Source: a virus | DNA length: 64,000 bases | Virus record (IMG/VR): IMGVR_UViG_3300046530_000052 | Coordinates: 62,001-126,000 of that record | Strand: one strand, 5' to 3' | In this document: positions 15,787-25,095 of the stretch, in pieces | Numbering within the stretch: position 1 is the stretch's first letter | How the letters are laid out: each line of letters begins with the position of its first letter | Program-made: the position numbers and the translations under genes | The notes under the pieces: model-generated | What the model was told of the DNA's origin: nothing | What the model saw: only the letters and a program-made list of their open reading frames with translations | Databases searched by the model: none

Positions 15787-17232
15787 ATGGCTGAAATTAC
15801 TACTGTACTGCAACGCGCTTATTTTGGTATCGGCACGACTCAACACGACCACGTGCACCGGCATAGCACGTTGCATCTGGAGAACGTCGAGATCGACCGA
15901 CTCCGTCACGAACAAGAGAAGGGCGGGATTCTTCCCAAGACTCTCCACGACGTCGCAATGAACTCCGGTCAGCTCTGCTCGCAGCCTCAAGGCTATGTCT
16001 CGGTTGAAGAAGGTATGAACATGCGTCGTGGCATCTGCCTCCTCCAGTTCGAGATCTATTCGAACGCGGCAGAAGCGTCCAACATGTCCGTCGTCTGCTA
16101 CTTGGTCGGCGGTAACAGCTCAGCCGAGAATGGCCTGGATCCTACTACTCGGATTCAACCGGTTCGTTGCTGGAGCACGCTGACCTCGCAGACCAACGAT
16201 GCCCAAGGCTATCCAACTGTTCGCCAAGTCGTCGACACTACACACCAGTTCCTGCTGGGGGATCCGTACGGCGCTAAAGAAATGGCGGCAGTGCGTCCGT
16301 ATGACGTGGCCAGTGCTGCATTGGGCTTTGCTGTCAGTGATGGTGACGGCTCCGCTCAGAACTATTGCGGTGTAGCCAACTCCGACCTGACCAATCAGTT
16401 GCTGATGTCGAAGACTCAGAACCTGAACCCAACTCACTACGCGAAAGAGCTGTTGAAGTTGGCGGTACAGACTGGCGATGAAGTCAGTCAGAACGGTCAA
16501 GACATGGCGTGGGCTATTGGTGACTACATGACCACCAGCAGCCTGAACGAGATCTCTCCGCACGATAACCCATTCATGCAGACCATGATGAGTGTGCTGA
16601 GCGTTCACAGTCTGGCAAGCTTCCGTGGTTGGTCGATCGATGAAATGGTTGAAGTATGGCCAAACTTCCTCGACGTACTGAACCTGGACAACATGGACGT
16701 AACCAAGTTCGCTGCCGATGATACTACGTTGGTCACCAGCGACTACGGTCGTGTGAACCAGCACGAGATCATCGCATCCGAAGCGGCCATGATGTGTGTA
16801 CACCAACTGCTGGCGTGCGGTCTGATGTCGTATCAGTTCAGCGCGACCAACAACCCGACGGCTTTCGACGGGATCGGTGGTGACGAAGGTGGCGGTGTAT
16901 CGTTCTCTCCAGGCAAGGCAATGTCGGTTCTGGATAACGACACCAACATGGAAGGTCGTACCGAAACGTTCAACCGTCAGTTCACTGATGCGTTCTTCGC
17001 CAAGTACACTGGTCCGTACGCTCACCTGCGAACGCTCATCAACCTGAACATGGAGTGTCATATGTTCGGTGAGACCCGCGTGACCATCTCGTTCGGTAAC
17101 GAGTACCACAACGGTAAAACGTTCAGCAACGCAACCTATTACATTAACCATTCCAGTTCTTCCATCTCTGGTACCGAGAACGGTCTTTCAGAGTCCCGGA
17201 ACTACTTGAGCAACATCAAGGAATACTTCTAA
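15787..17232 (+). CDS. gp69-like protein, candidate nuclear import factor (PicA/Imp1 position)
   Basis: 481 residues directly downstream of the gp68-like gene, the position of phiKZ gp69, described as the chimallin-associated import factor PicA/Imp1. The protein has a His-rich N-terminus (THQHDHVHRHSTLHLEN-like spacing, residues 18-31), an alpha/beta body, a Gly-rich loop (GIGGDEGGGVSF) near 370, and a Ser/Asn-rich C-terminal third. No enzyme motif is seen. Codon use is highly biased, which indicates abundance. GGAG precedes the ATG at 15787. If import depends on a conserved factor, this is the best candidate in the window, but only by gene order. Confidence 0.5.
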   Translation: MAEITTVLQRAYFGIGTTQHDHVHRHSTLHLENVEIDRLRHEQEKGGILPKTLHDVAMNSGQLCSQPQGYVSVEEGMNMRRGICLLQFEIYSNAAEASNMSVVCYLVGGNSSAENGLDPTTRIQPVRCWSTLTSQTNDAQGYPTVRQVVDTTHQFLLGDPYGAKEMAAVRPYDVASAALGFAVSDGDGSAQNYCGVANSDLTNQLLMSKTQNLNPTHYAKELLKLAVQTGDEVSQNGQDMAWAIGDYMTTSSLNEISPHDNPFMQTMMSVLSVHSLASFRGWSIDEMVEVWPNFLDVLNLDNMDVTKFAADDTTLVTSDYGRVNQHEIIASEAAMMCVHQLLACGLMSYQFSATNNPTAFDGIGGDEGGGVSFSPGKAMSVLDNDTNMEGRTETFNRQFTDAFFAKYTGPYAHLRTLINLNMECHMFGETRVTISFGNEYHNGKTFSNATYYINHSSSSISGTENGLSESRNYLSNIKEYF

Positions 17233-17243
17233 GGTGACCCGCC

Positions 17244-18758
17244 ATGAATGAACTCAATAAGCTGTACAAGGACATGCTGTTGTCCTGGAACACCCAAGTC
17301 AAAACTGATGGGCGTATCCTGCTGGACTTGGACGGCGATGAGTATCCCATCACCATCGACGGGATGAACCTCTACCTGCCGACTACTGACGTCCTCGACG
17401 AAGTAGCAGTGGGCAAGGTCTTCTTCCACCCAGCGTGTGAAGATATCACCTCGAAGGAAACCGAAGTCTTCAAGGTGTTGCGTAAGGTTACTTCCTTGCG
17501 TCTCCTGAGCGCCTTCCGTTCGGTCCCTCCGGTGTTGCTACCGCTTGCAGGTCCTAAGCCTAAGAGTTCGTGGAACCAACGCGTGCTGGACCTCCTGGAG
17601 CCTCTCAAGAGCGCTAAAGGCGCCGTGGTTAAAGAACTGACGGATCTGTTCGGTCGTCTGCATGTGGAAGTTGAAGAGAACGGTCTGGATAACCGCTTCG
17701 TCCACTTCAAGACCACCAAGTCCAGCGGTAAGTTGTCGAAGGCTACCGGCGAGAAGGTTTACTACACCACCAAGCCGGAGTTCCCGTTCTACAACGAACT
17801 GGTTCGCCGTCTGGCTCGTACCGAAGGCAAGACCGACAACCAGCAGATCGAAATCAACAACCACAGCGTGTCTCGTGCTGCGGTGAAGTTGGCTATCCAT
17901 CTGTTCCAGCACATCGTTCCAGCAGTGCTGTCGCCAGACGATCACGTCCACGAAGCGAATACTCCGATTGCAGCACGTATGGTTTCGTACCTGGGCTGTT
18001 ACGCAGATATCGCCGAGCAGATCAACAAGGTCCAAGGTACCTTCCGGGCAGAGTTTGCCAAGGCCGGTATCTACCCGATCAACTTGAGCTGGACCGAAGA
18101 TCTGGAAAACCTGCCTGAGTGGTATAAGCAGGTTCCGAAGATGGACTACAACACCCACAACACCCACGAAGAAACCGTCCATCAAGCAGCAGGACGTCAA
18201 GACTTCGCCGGGCTGATGTCGGTAAGTAGCAACATCAACCAAACGCCGGTCCAACAAACCCCGGGTAGCCAAGTGCAACAAGCGGGTGCAGGTATTGACC
18301 CAATGACTGGCTTCGTGATCACTCCACCACCTCAAGTGCTGGCGTCTGACCGTCTGACCCGTTACGAGTGCAACTTCGGTACTGGTCGTGTGACCCACTA
18401 CGGTGTTGACACTCTGACCAACCTGCCGGTCATGTACATCTGTACTCGTCAGGGTTCGTTCTTGGAGCGTCAAACTCCAAACCCTAATGCCGGCATGATG
18501 AACATGTTGGGTGGTTTCAACATGGGCATGGGTGGCATGGGTGGTATGAACGGCATGGGTGGTATGGGTAACATGAACCTGATGGCCCAACCACAACTGC
18601 TTCCGAATGGCATGATCCAATTGCCAAACGGTCAGATCATTCACCCGGCTCAGCTTCAACAGCAACAGCAACCTGTGATGCCAACCGGTTCTCCAAGCGT
18701 AACCAACTTGGATAACAACAGCGGTAGCGGCTTCAGCAATAGCCCAGCCTGGGGTTAA
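17244..18758 (+). CDS. gp70-like nucleus-region protein with Met/Gly-rich tail ending in WG
   Basis: 504 residues, 11 bp after the gp69-like gene and with AAGGTGA before the ATG, so in the same operon. Residues 1-290 look globular with basic patches (KTTKSSGKLSKATGEK). Residues about 300-350 are His/Gln/Pro-rich linker. The tail is a low-complexity tract of repeated Met-Gly-Gly (about 422-445), then Gln-rich sequence, and ends NSPAWG. That tail closely resembles the end of the chimallin candidate (MNLLGGF ... GIWG). By order it matches phiKZ gp70; an RNA-binding nucleus-associated protein (ChmC) has been described from this core set, and basic plus low-complexity sequence would fit, but I cannot confirm the link. 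Abundant codon type. Confidence 0.5.
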   Translation: MNELNKLYKDMLLSWNTQVKTDGRILLDLDGDEYPITIDGMNLYLPTTDVLDEVAVGKVFFHPACEDITSKETEVFKVLRKVTSLRLLSAFRSVPPVLLPLAGPKPKSSWNQRVLDLLEPLKSAKGAVVKELTDLFGRLHVEVEENGLDNRFVHFKTTKSSGKLSKATGEKVYYTTKPEFPFYNELVRRLARTEGKTDNQQIEINNHSVSRAAVKLAIHLFQHIVPAVLSPDDHVHEANTPIAARMVSYLGCYADIAEQINKVQGTFRAEFAKAGIYPINLSWTEDLENLPEWYKQVPKMDYNTHNTHEETVHQAAGRQDFAGLMSVSSNINQTPVQQTPGSQVQQAGAGIDPMTGFVITPPPQVLASDRLTRYECNFGTGRVTHYGVDTLTNLPVMYICTRQGSFLERQTPNPNAGMMNMLGGFNMGMGGMGGMNGMGGMGNMNLMAQPQLLPNGMIQLPNGQIIHPAQLQQQQQPVMPTGSPSVTNLDNNSGSGFSNSPAWG

Positions 18759-18769
18759 CAGGTAGCATT

Positions 18770-18809
18770 AATAACCAGCAGGGTCACCCCCTGCTGGTTA
18801 TTATTTTTT
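18770..18809 (+). terminator. strong intrinsic terminator
   Basis: Perfect 14-bp stem AATAACCAGCAGGG (18770-18783) / CCCTGCTGGTTATT (18789-18802), 5-base loop, then ATTTTTTG. It ends the gp68-69-70-like operon. Confidence 0.92.
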
Positions 18810-18826
18810 GTCTTAAAAAACTATTT

Positions 18827-19156
18827 TTATGCTCTGGCTGTATTATTACGTGCAATGCGTGTGTTTAATGCGCTTTCATTGATCCGATAGATCACCGTCA
18901 GCTTGGTGATGTCCTGATGAGGATCAGTGATTCCGTTGATGTACGCAGTCGTCCACCAGAGGTAAGAAGGAATACCCATTACCCGTAGAAAACGATAGAA
19001 GTCATTTTTGTAAGCCTGTTGGATAGCGGGAACTACCTGCTGGAAGACAGTCGCCTCCTTACGGATGAGTTCTAATTCAGACCTAACTAACGTTTTGTAC
19101 CGCTCCGTATAGAAGACATCTTTACCATTGCTGAAATCGTTATTGGGAAGTGGCAT
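18827..19156 (-). CDS. small protein, possibly baseplate gp53-like
   Basis: A lone minus-strand gene inside the plus-strand transcription core, 109 residues, with GAAGG upstream of the ATG at 19156. The middle has FYRFLRVMGIP followed by LWWTTAYINGITDPHQD (about 57-82). This Trp-Trp...Asn-Gly-Ile-x-Asp-Pro pattern resembles the T4 gp53 baseplate wedge family and LysM-linked baseplate relatives. If so, it is a virion gene isolated from the virion block; if not, it is an unknown early protein. It has no clear terminator of its own. Confidence 0.4.
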   Translation of the reverse strand: MPLPNNDFSNGKDVFYTERYKTLVRSELELIRKEATVFQQVVPAIQQAYKNDFYRFLRVMGIPSYLWWTTAYINGITDPHQDITKLTVIYRINESALNTRIARNNTARA

Positions 19157-19190
19157 AAGTAACCTTCAGGTGGAGTCAATAAATTTAGAA

Positions 19191-19201
19191 CCTATATTAT
19201 C
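19191..19201 (+). promoter_or_regulatory. early-type promoter 1 of the beta-C gene
   Basis: CCTATATTATC, preceded by aaatttagaa, differs from the TATATTAC motif at the last base only. It is 41-51 bp upstream of the ATG at 19242. Confidence 0.55.
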
Positions 19202-19209
19202 TTCCTGAA

Positions 19210-19220
19210 CCTATATACCC
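19210..19220 (+). promoter_or_regulatory. early-type promoter 2 of the beta-C gene
   Basis: CCTATATACCC, a second and weaker copy 19 bp after the first, also with a preceding GAA. A tandem pair occurs only here in the window. Confidence 0.4.
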
Positions 19221-19241
19221 TGATGTCGAAGAGGTCACTTG

Positions 19242-21482
19242 ATGAATGAGTTCGAATTTAACTTAACAGGTATAACGGATGCAGTCCGTTATAAATACGG
19301 GTGTGGTGAAAACCAACTTCATCCAGCGCTGATTGGTGTTAGCAGTAACTTAATTGTTTTCCCTATGTGTTCCTCTGCCGGTCGTATGTACATGGCCGGT
19401 AACATGATTCCCAAATCTGTTCCTACTGAAGGTGCAGGTGTTCGTTGGCTCATGAGTGGTAACGAACGTAAATACGGTAAGACTTCTCGTAAAGTAGAAG
19501 CGCCGAGCAACATGATCGTGGAAGAAGTGTTCAGTATCCAAAGTTTGGACCTGAGCAAGAACACAGACGCATGGCAGCCGACTCATATCGTTTATAAGAA
19601 CGACGAGAAGAACGCCTACGACCTGATGGATCTTCCGGCTTACCACACTCAGAACACCAGTGTGGGTTGGGAGTACGTTTACGACAAAGATGTACTGCGT
19701 AAACTGAAACCCGGTGCATGGTTACCGAAGGGTACGGTCTTTGCACAAAGTCCTCGTATTGACGAAGACGGCATCTGGCGATTCTCGATGCCGACTAAAG
19801 TGGCCGCCTATTCGGACCACCGGACGGAAGAGGACGGTATCGTCATCACCGAGTCGTTTGCTGAACGTTGCGCGTGTATGTTCAAACATATCCGCGGGTT
19901 CAACTGGAACGAGGATGAATACATTCCGTTGATGCTGTACGGGACTGAAGAGAATCCTTCTCCATTCCCTCAACCGGGTGAACCTATCCGTGAAGACGGT
20001 CTCGTGATGGGCTTCCGTAAACGTATTAAAGAGAATGCCTTGGTGAGTCTGACCAAGAAAGCTCTGCGTGAACCGGACCCAACTTACGACCACCTGCTTT
20101 ATGCTCCGCGTGACTGTGAAGTTACAGCGGTCCATGTTGAATCGGATCGTAGCAAGAACAAAGCCAACAACCGCAACACGACGTACATCCCGCAACGTCA
20201 TAACCAAATGCTGGATCGTTATGAGCGTAAGCGTAATGAGATGTGGGTGGCCGTGCTGAACTGGTACGAAGGCAAAGTTCGTATGAGTCGTAATGGCAAG
20301 ATCGCTATGACTCACCGCCTGAACACTTTTATCCGTGATGCTTACGGTAACTACACTGACCGTACTGGCCGTCCTAATCCACTGTTCCGTTCCATTAAGC
20401 GGGAGAAGTACAAGGATTGGAACGTTACCATTGAACTTAAGCAACGCATGACTGGTCGTGTGAAGTGGAAGTTGTCTGGTTTGAACGGTGACAAAGGTGT
20501 TGTGATCAGCATCATCCCCGATGACCATGCGCCGATGTATGCGGACGGTACTCGGGCAGAAGTGATCCTCAACAACATTCCGGCTTTCCGCCGGCAGATC
20601 TACGCGTTGTTGTTGGAGTTGAGTATCAACTTCTTGACCATGCACATCCATCGTGAAGTGCAGCACCTCCGTAAAGAAGGTGATTACCGTGGTGCCCACC
20701 GGATCCTGATGGAGTACTTCGAGCAGGGCTTCCCTGAGTTCGCTGAGATGTTCAAACTGGCGACCGAAGAAGAGTCCGATCTGATCGAGTACATTGATAA
20801 CGTGAGCAAGAAGAACATCTCTATTCACATTATCAGTAACTCCAAGCTGTTCGGGGTTAACTTGATCAACAAGCTGCGGGAGCGTTATAAGTACCAGCCG
20901 CAGAAAGCAACCTGGGTCAACTCGTTGGGCGAGAAGCAAGAGACTGCTAACCCGATCATGATCAGTATCCAAGACTTGATCCTTCTGGACAAGTTCGGTA
21001 GTGACATGAGTGCTCAGTGCATGCCCAAGTCTAACTTGTTCGGCATGCCAGCGAAGATGAGCGACAGTGACCGTTACAGCTTGCCGATGAACGATAAGGG
21101 TAACAAGAACACTGCTGAGACTGAAGGTCGTTGGGTAACCAGCCAGTCAGGTGGTCAAGAGGTTGTGAAGTTGTTTTCTTTGGCATACTCACCAGAGAAC
21201 CGCATCAGCGCAGTTCGTCGTTGGGTGCGCGCTAACGATACTCACAACATTCCTCAGATCATTAAGCCTGAAGAGTACGTGAATAACCGTGCGTTGAACA
21301 TGTCCGTCAGCATGATGAAAGACTCTGGGTTGGCTCTGCGTAATGAGTTGCCTAGTGACATCGTCAGCAACGAACACTTGCAAGGTTACAACGAAACCCG
21401 TTTGGGTGGATTCTTGGCTGAACTTAACGAGAAAGAAGCGGCACTCAAAAGCCAACAACAGGGTGGGCAAGTATCCTCATGA
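19242..21482 (+). CDS. non-virion RNA polymerase beta subunit, C-terminal part
   Basis: 746 residues matching the C-terminal half of bacterial RpoB, equivalent to phiKZ gp71-73. The key block is at about 412-450: LNGDKGVV (bacterial GRHGNKGVV region) followed by PDDHAPMYADGT and EVILNN (DMPYLPDGTPVDIVLN region). Lysines in this block contact the nascent RNA and the active centre in known polymerases. Upstream, the EDGIVITESFAE segment at about 205-216 corresponds to the bacterial EDSI/V region. The N-terminal half of beta is not in this window. ATG at 19242 has AGAGG at good spacing; TTG 19239 is rejected. It overlaps beta'-C by 4 bp, so the two are made together, as in phiKZ. Confidence 0.9.
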   Translation: MNEFEFNLTGITDAVRYKYGCGENQLHPALIGVSSNLIVFPMCSSAGRMYMAGNMIPKSVPTEGAGVRWLMSGNERKYGKTSRKVEAPSNMIVEEVFSIQSLDLSKNTDAWQPTHIVYKNDEKNAYDLMDLPAYHTQNTSVGWEYVYDKDVLRKLKPGAWLPKGTVFAQSPRIDEDGIWRFSMPTKVAAYSDHRTEEDGIVITESFAERCACMFKHIRGFNWNEDEYIPLMLYGTEENPSPFPQPGEPIREDGLVMGFRKRIKENALVSLTKKALREPDPTYDHLLYAPRDCEVTAVHVESDRSKNKANNRNTTYIPQRHNQMLDRYERKRNEMWVAVLNWYEGKVRMSRNGKIAMTHRLNTFIRDAYGNYTDRTGRPNPLFRSIKREKYKDWNVTIELKQRMTGRVKWKLSGLNGDKGVVISIIPDDHAPMYADGTRAEVILNNIPAFRRQIYALLLELSINFLTMHIHREVQHLRKEGDYRGAHRILMEYFEQGFPEFAEMFKLATEEESDLIEYIDNVSKKNISIHIISNSKLFGVNLINKLRERYKYQPQKATWVNSLGEKQETANPIMISIQDLILLDKFGSDMSAQCMPKSNLFGMPAKMSDSDRYSLPMNDKGNKNTAETEGRWVTSQSGGQEVVKLFSLAYSPENRISAVRRWVRANDTHNIPQIIKPEEYVNNRALNMSVSMMKDSGLALRNELPSDIVSNEHLQGYNETRLGGFLAELNEKEAALKSQQQGGQVSS

Positions 21483-23494
21483 TGCAGTTTAGTCTTCGAG
21501 AGTTTGCGAACATTCCAGAAGAGATGATGTTGCGCTGGCGAGGTTATCGATGTCCGGTAACCGTAGTCGACGACGAAGGTGAGTCTGTTGAGTCTGACAC
21601 CTATGTGTTGATGTTGACGTGGTTGGGGTTGATTATCCATCGACACTACAACCACATCCCTTATTCGATTAAGGAGTTGATCCCCTCGAATAAGGTGGCT
21701 GGTAATACAGACAAGATGATCACCTACGACGACGACGTCCAGACCGTCCCCATTAACTACATGCTCGCCAAGCTGCTCCCAACTATTAAAAGCTTGGCAG
21801 AAATTGATGACATCAAGCGGATGATCCACATCTGGCAGAACAAGCTCCATAACTTATCCGTAGTGATGGGTGAAGGTTCTTCGCTGTCAGCCTCTGCTGA
21901 GTCCGTGGGTGATCTCATGGCCGATGATGGGGTAATGGAGATCCGTGATCAGATCCTCGAGAAGAAGATCTCGATCGATGAAGGTGAAGATAAGTTCAAC
22001 CACCACATCAAGTCGGCAGAAACCTTGGACCGTAACGTCATGGCCATGCTGGCTCGGACTGGCGGTGTAAGTGTGAACCAGGCGTATCAACTGTCCGTGA
22101 TGCGGGGTGGGGTGTTCAGCTTGAACAACACCATTCACCCCAATGCGGTCTCTGTACCGTACGCTCACGGCATTACTAACTTGGCGGATTCGCTGGGTGA
22201 GAAGAATGCGTCTGGTAAAGCTCTAACCAACAACGGTAAAGCGTTGAAGGACTCGGAGCTGTTTCACCGTAAGACCCACATCCTGACTGCTGTTGTGCGT
22301 GGCATGAGCTTCGGTTGGGATTGTGGTACTCGGATCGCTGTTCCTGTCAAGATTGCCAGCATGAACGTTGCCATGGGGCTGCGCGGCAAGTGGCAACAAA
22401 TGCCTGCCGGCAATCTCCAGCTTATTGACAACGATAATGTCTGGGACATCAAGGTTGGGGAAACGGTCTACATTCGTTCGGTTGCGTTCTGTAATAGTCG
22501 CGACGCTGGTGTTCCGTGTGGAACATGTTACGGGATGATGGCGACGTCAATCCCGTTTAACCAGATGATGGACAAGATTGCTAACGTGGGCATGTGGTCA
22601 GCAACCTCTATCTGTAACCCGATGGGTCAGGGGATGCTTTCTACTAAACACTTTATCCGAAATGCAATTACACGGCAGTTCGTCCCGCACAAGCGCGACA
22701 CGAATATCATTTCCAGTAATGGCGATGAGATCTTCTTGAATCCTGAGGTCATTGAACCTGGCTGTGACATGGTCTTGGGAGCAGATATTGTTAACGTCCT
22801 TTCGGATATCCGAAGCTTGGGTGACCTTAACGCCGTTAGTCTGGAGAAACTGCCGTATTTCGCTGAAGTGACTTTCCGTTATGCAGTTGAAGATATCATG
22901 ATGGGCGGTAAAACGATTCAGCAACACGCTGCCCATACATCGATCTCCTCTCGTAAAGCGCGGTTCTCGTTGGAATTCCTCCGTTATGTGTTGGACTACG
23001 GTTGGGAGACTCTCGGGAAGAAGCATGTCAAGATCGACCTGAGCCATTGGAATGTAATGGAGCCTGTGTTTAGTCTGCCATTCATCCGGGAAGACTTGGA
23101 TGCTCACCGTGCTCGTGTTGAGAGCTTCATCACCTTTAGCAAGCGTAACTCTACGTGGAAAAATCAGGTAGTCACTCCGAAGATCTTTGGTGAGGTGCTA
23201 ACTGAGTACTGGACACTCATTGCTCAGGAAATTAAAGGTATTAACGTCGTACACCCAGAGTTGATGCTGTACAGCTGTCTGACAGCGACTCCAGGGGGTA
23301 TTGACGCATCGATCCCAATGGGCGATGTGCCTAAGTACTTCTCCAGTTTCGAAGAGGCTGTAATCGGTCGAGGTATTGGCCACCTGATGATCTACGAGCG
23401 ACAGCAGAACGTACTGAACAAGATGAAAACTTTCCGGATGGTCAACCGTCAAGGTAGTCCGTTGGAGGCTTTCTTCGCACTGGGTGTTGGTTAA
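21479..23494 (+). CDS. non-virion RNA polymerase beta' subunit, C-terminal part
   Basis: 671 residues equivalent to the C-terminal part of bacterial beta' (phiKZ gp74). The bridge-helix/trigger-loop region is recognisable as NASGKALTNNGKALKDSELF (about 242-261). A second zinc site follows: C282, C338, C347 and C350, close to the C-x(n)-C-x6-C-x2-C of beta' (CGTCYG). Next is NVGMWSATSICNPMGQGMLS, which replaces the bacterial GEAVGxIAAQSIGEPGTQLT block. Together with beta'-N (7756) this rebuilds a complete beta'. It starts inside the stop of beta-C. Modest codon bias fits a catalytic rather than structural protein. Confidence 0.9.
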   Translation: MMQFSLREFANIPEEMMLRWRGYRCPVTVVDDEGESVESDTYVLMLTWLGLIIHRHYNHIPYSIKELIPSNKVAGNTDKMITYDDDVQTVPINYMLAKLLPTIKSLAEIDDIKRMIHIWQNKLHNLSVVMGEGSSLSASAESVGDLMADDGVMEIRDQILEKKISIDEGEDKFNHHIKSAETLDRNVMAMLARTGGVSVNQAYQLSVMRGGVFSLNNTIHPNAVSVPYAHGITNLADSLGEKNASGKALTNNGKALKDSELFHRKTHILTAVVRGMSFGWDCGTRIAVPVKIASMNVAMGLRGKWQQMPAGNLQLIDNDNVWDIKVGETVYIRSVAFCNSRDAGVPCGTCYGMMATSIPFNQMMDKIANVGMWSATSICNPMGQGMLSTKHFIRNAITRQFVPHKRDTNIISSNGDEIFLNPEVIEPGCDMVLGADIVNVLSDIRSLGDLNAVSLEKLPYFAEVTFRYAVEDIMMGGKTIQQHAAHTSISSRKARFSLEFLRYVLDYGWETLGKKHVKIDLSHWNVMEPVFSLPFIREDLDAHRARVESFITFSKRNSTWKNQVVTPKIFGEVLTEYWTLIAQEIKGINVVHPELMLYSCLTATPGGIDASIPMGDVPKYFSSFEEAVIGRGIGHLMIYERQQNVLNKMKTFRMVNRQGSPLEAFFALGVG

Positions 23495-23524
23495 CCCTTT
23501 AGTTTAGCGGCTGCTTAACCGGAC

Positions 23525-23545
23525 GGGGGTCCCGAAAGGGCCCCC
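23525..23545 (+). terminator. GC-rich hairpin after beta'-C, no U-tract
   Basis: GGGGGTCCC (23525-23533) pairs with GGGCCCCC (23538-23545) around a GAAA tetraloop, with one bulged T. The downstream sequence (tcctaccgac) is not T-rich, so it may stabilise or process the RNA rather than terminate. Confidence 0.5.
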
Positions 23546-23568
23546 TCCTACCGACTTAAGAGGTCGTT

Positions 23569-25095
23569 ATGCGTACAACAGTCACGATCAGTAAGGCGTA
23601 TCATTACTTAAGGATATTTGATTACCACCCGGATTTCGTTAATAACGTTATAAAACCGTTTTGCCGTATGCACATGTACCAGATGGGGATGAAGCCTAAC
23701 GCCCAAACCCGTCAGATGGAACGCGTGCTGGATCACGTATTTGCGAGATCTAACCACGACAAGACAGAGTATCGTTTCTCAGTTAACTTACTGCAACAGT
23801 TCTTGGACTTTGCAGTGTACCGCGGTTACGATCGTTCTCGGATTACAATCATCGACGAACCGATCATTGAACCTGTCAGGGTAGACTTTACCTTTCAGGA
23901 AGGATACGAAACACCACGACCGGGTCAGGTGGAATGGACTGACTACATGTTGAGCGAAGGTTACCTTAAGGTAAACAACGACAACACAGGTGGTGGTAAA
24001 GGTTACATGTCCATCTATGCGATGGCTAAGCGGGGGATGCGAACTGTTATCACCATGCAGCCGCGCTACATTCCGATCTGGAAAGGGGAGCTACACAAGT
24101 TCCTTAAACTGGATCCTGGTGATTTGCTTGTTTGGGAACACCCATTACCGAAGTTAGTAGAAGCTTTTAATAACGGTACGGTTAATCCTAAGATTGTTAT
24201 CTTGCCAATGTCCCGGATCGAACCCTTCTTAAGGAAGAAAGAGATTCCAGACCCTGTAGACCTTGATGATGTATTCAAGGCTATCAGGCCGGGGACGCGC
24301 ATTATTGAAGAAGGGCACGAGGCTATTCACCAAGTGTTCTCCTCTTTGATGTACGGCAACCTGTTGATGACGTATGTACTGTCAGCAACGTTGAAGTCCG
24401 ATGATGCGTTTGTTAACCGTGTCTATGAGTGGCTGTTCCCTGTCTCTGAGCGTCTGAGAGAAGCGAACGACCAGAACTACATCGATACCGTTGCTCTCTT
24501 GTACAAAATCAACCTGCGCAAGCACAAGGTCAAGTATGAGAGGTATGGGGCCTACGATGACAAGGTATTTGAAGAAAGTATCTTGGCGTCTAAGGAGATG
24601 ACGGACTTCTTCTTCGAGCTATGGGATAAAGCGTTCCAAGAGTGGTACATACCGTTCAGAGAGGAGGGAACGAAAGCCTTGTTCTTCTTCTCCCGGAAGC
24701 AGATGTGTAAAGAGATGCGCAAACGTTTCCTAAAGAAATATCCAGGATGGGATATGGAGACGTTCTTGGCTAGTGAAGAGAAGGACAAAGAGAAGTACAA
24801 GAAGCATGAAATACTCTTCACGACGCAGGGTAGCTGCGGTACCGGTAAAGATATTCCGGGACTGATCCGTGTATTCTGTAGCCATACCGTGTTTTCTACA
24901 CAAACCAACCGTCAGATGATCGGTCGTCTACGCGAAATCTTCAGGATGTTCGGCGGGCTCATTACCCCTATGTTCATCTTTGGTGTCTGCGTTGACATCG
25001 ATAAACATCTGTCGTGTATGGATAAACGTAAAACTGCTTTCGCGGCTAAGTCCAAGTCGTTCAAGCGGATGAACCTGGATTGCGCTCTGGAGTAA
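23569..25095 (+). CDS. SF2 DNA/RNA helicase (UvsW-like)
   Basis: 508-residue superfamily 2 helicase, position of phiKZ gp75. Walker A is TGGGKG (140-145). Motif II is EEGH (247-250) instead of the usual DExH/DEAD, with Glu for the first Asp. Motif III is LSATL (271-275). Motif VI is QMIGRLREI (about 449-457), with QxxGRxxR-type arginines. Motif Ia-like TMQPR lies at 162-166. The layout resembles T4 UvsW and other phage branch-migration helicases that rescue forks and remove R-loops. The N-terminal 110 residues are an extra domain with basic residues. ATG at 23569 has AGAGG upstream. The stop codon sits in the loop of the terminator. Confidence 0.85.
   Translation: MRTTVTISKAYHYLRIFDYHPDFVNNVIKPFCRMHMYQMGMKPNAQTRQMERVLDHVFARSNHDKTEYRFSVNLLQQFLDFAVYRGYDRSRITIIDEPIIEPVRVDFTFQEGYETPRPGQVEWTDYMLSEGYLKVNNDNTGGGKGYMSIYAMAKRGMRTVITMQPRYIPIWKGELHKFLKLDPGDLLVWEHPLPKLVEAFNNGTVNPKIVILPMSRIEPFLRKKEIPDPVDLDDVFKAIRPGTRIIEEGHEAIHQVFSSLMYGNLLMTYVLSATLKSDDAFVNRVYEWLFPVSERLREANDQNYIDTVALLYKINLRKHKVKYERYGAYDDKVFEESILASKEMTDFFFELWDKAFQEWYIPFREEGTKALFFFSRKQMCKEMRKRFLKKYPGWDMETFLASEEKDKEKYKKHEILFTTQGSCGTGKDIPGLIRVFCSHTVFSTQTNRQMIGRLREIFRMFGGLITPMFIFGVCVDIDKHLSCMDKRKTAFAAKSKSFKRMNLDCALE

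Noticed and set aside
7756-23494. Polymerase subunits separated by frameshift or intein rather than true gene splitting
   Set aside because: Each fragment has its own start and ribosome site or coupling, no intein end motifs (C...HN) are seen, and the fragments are kilobases apart, as in phiKZ.
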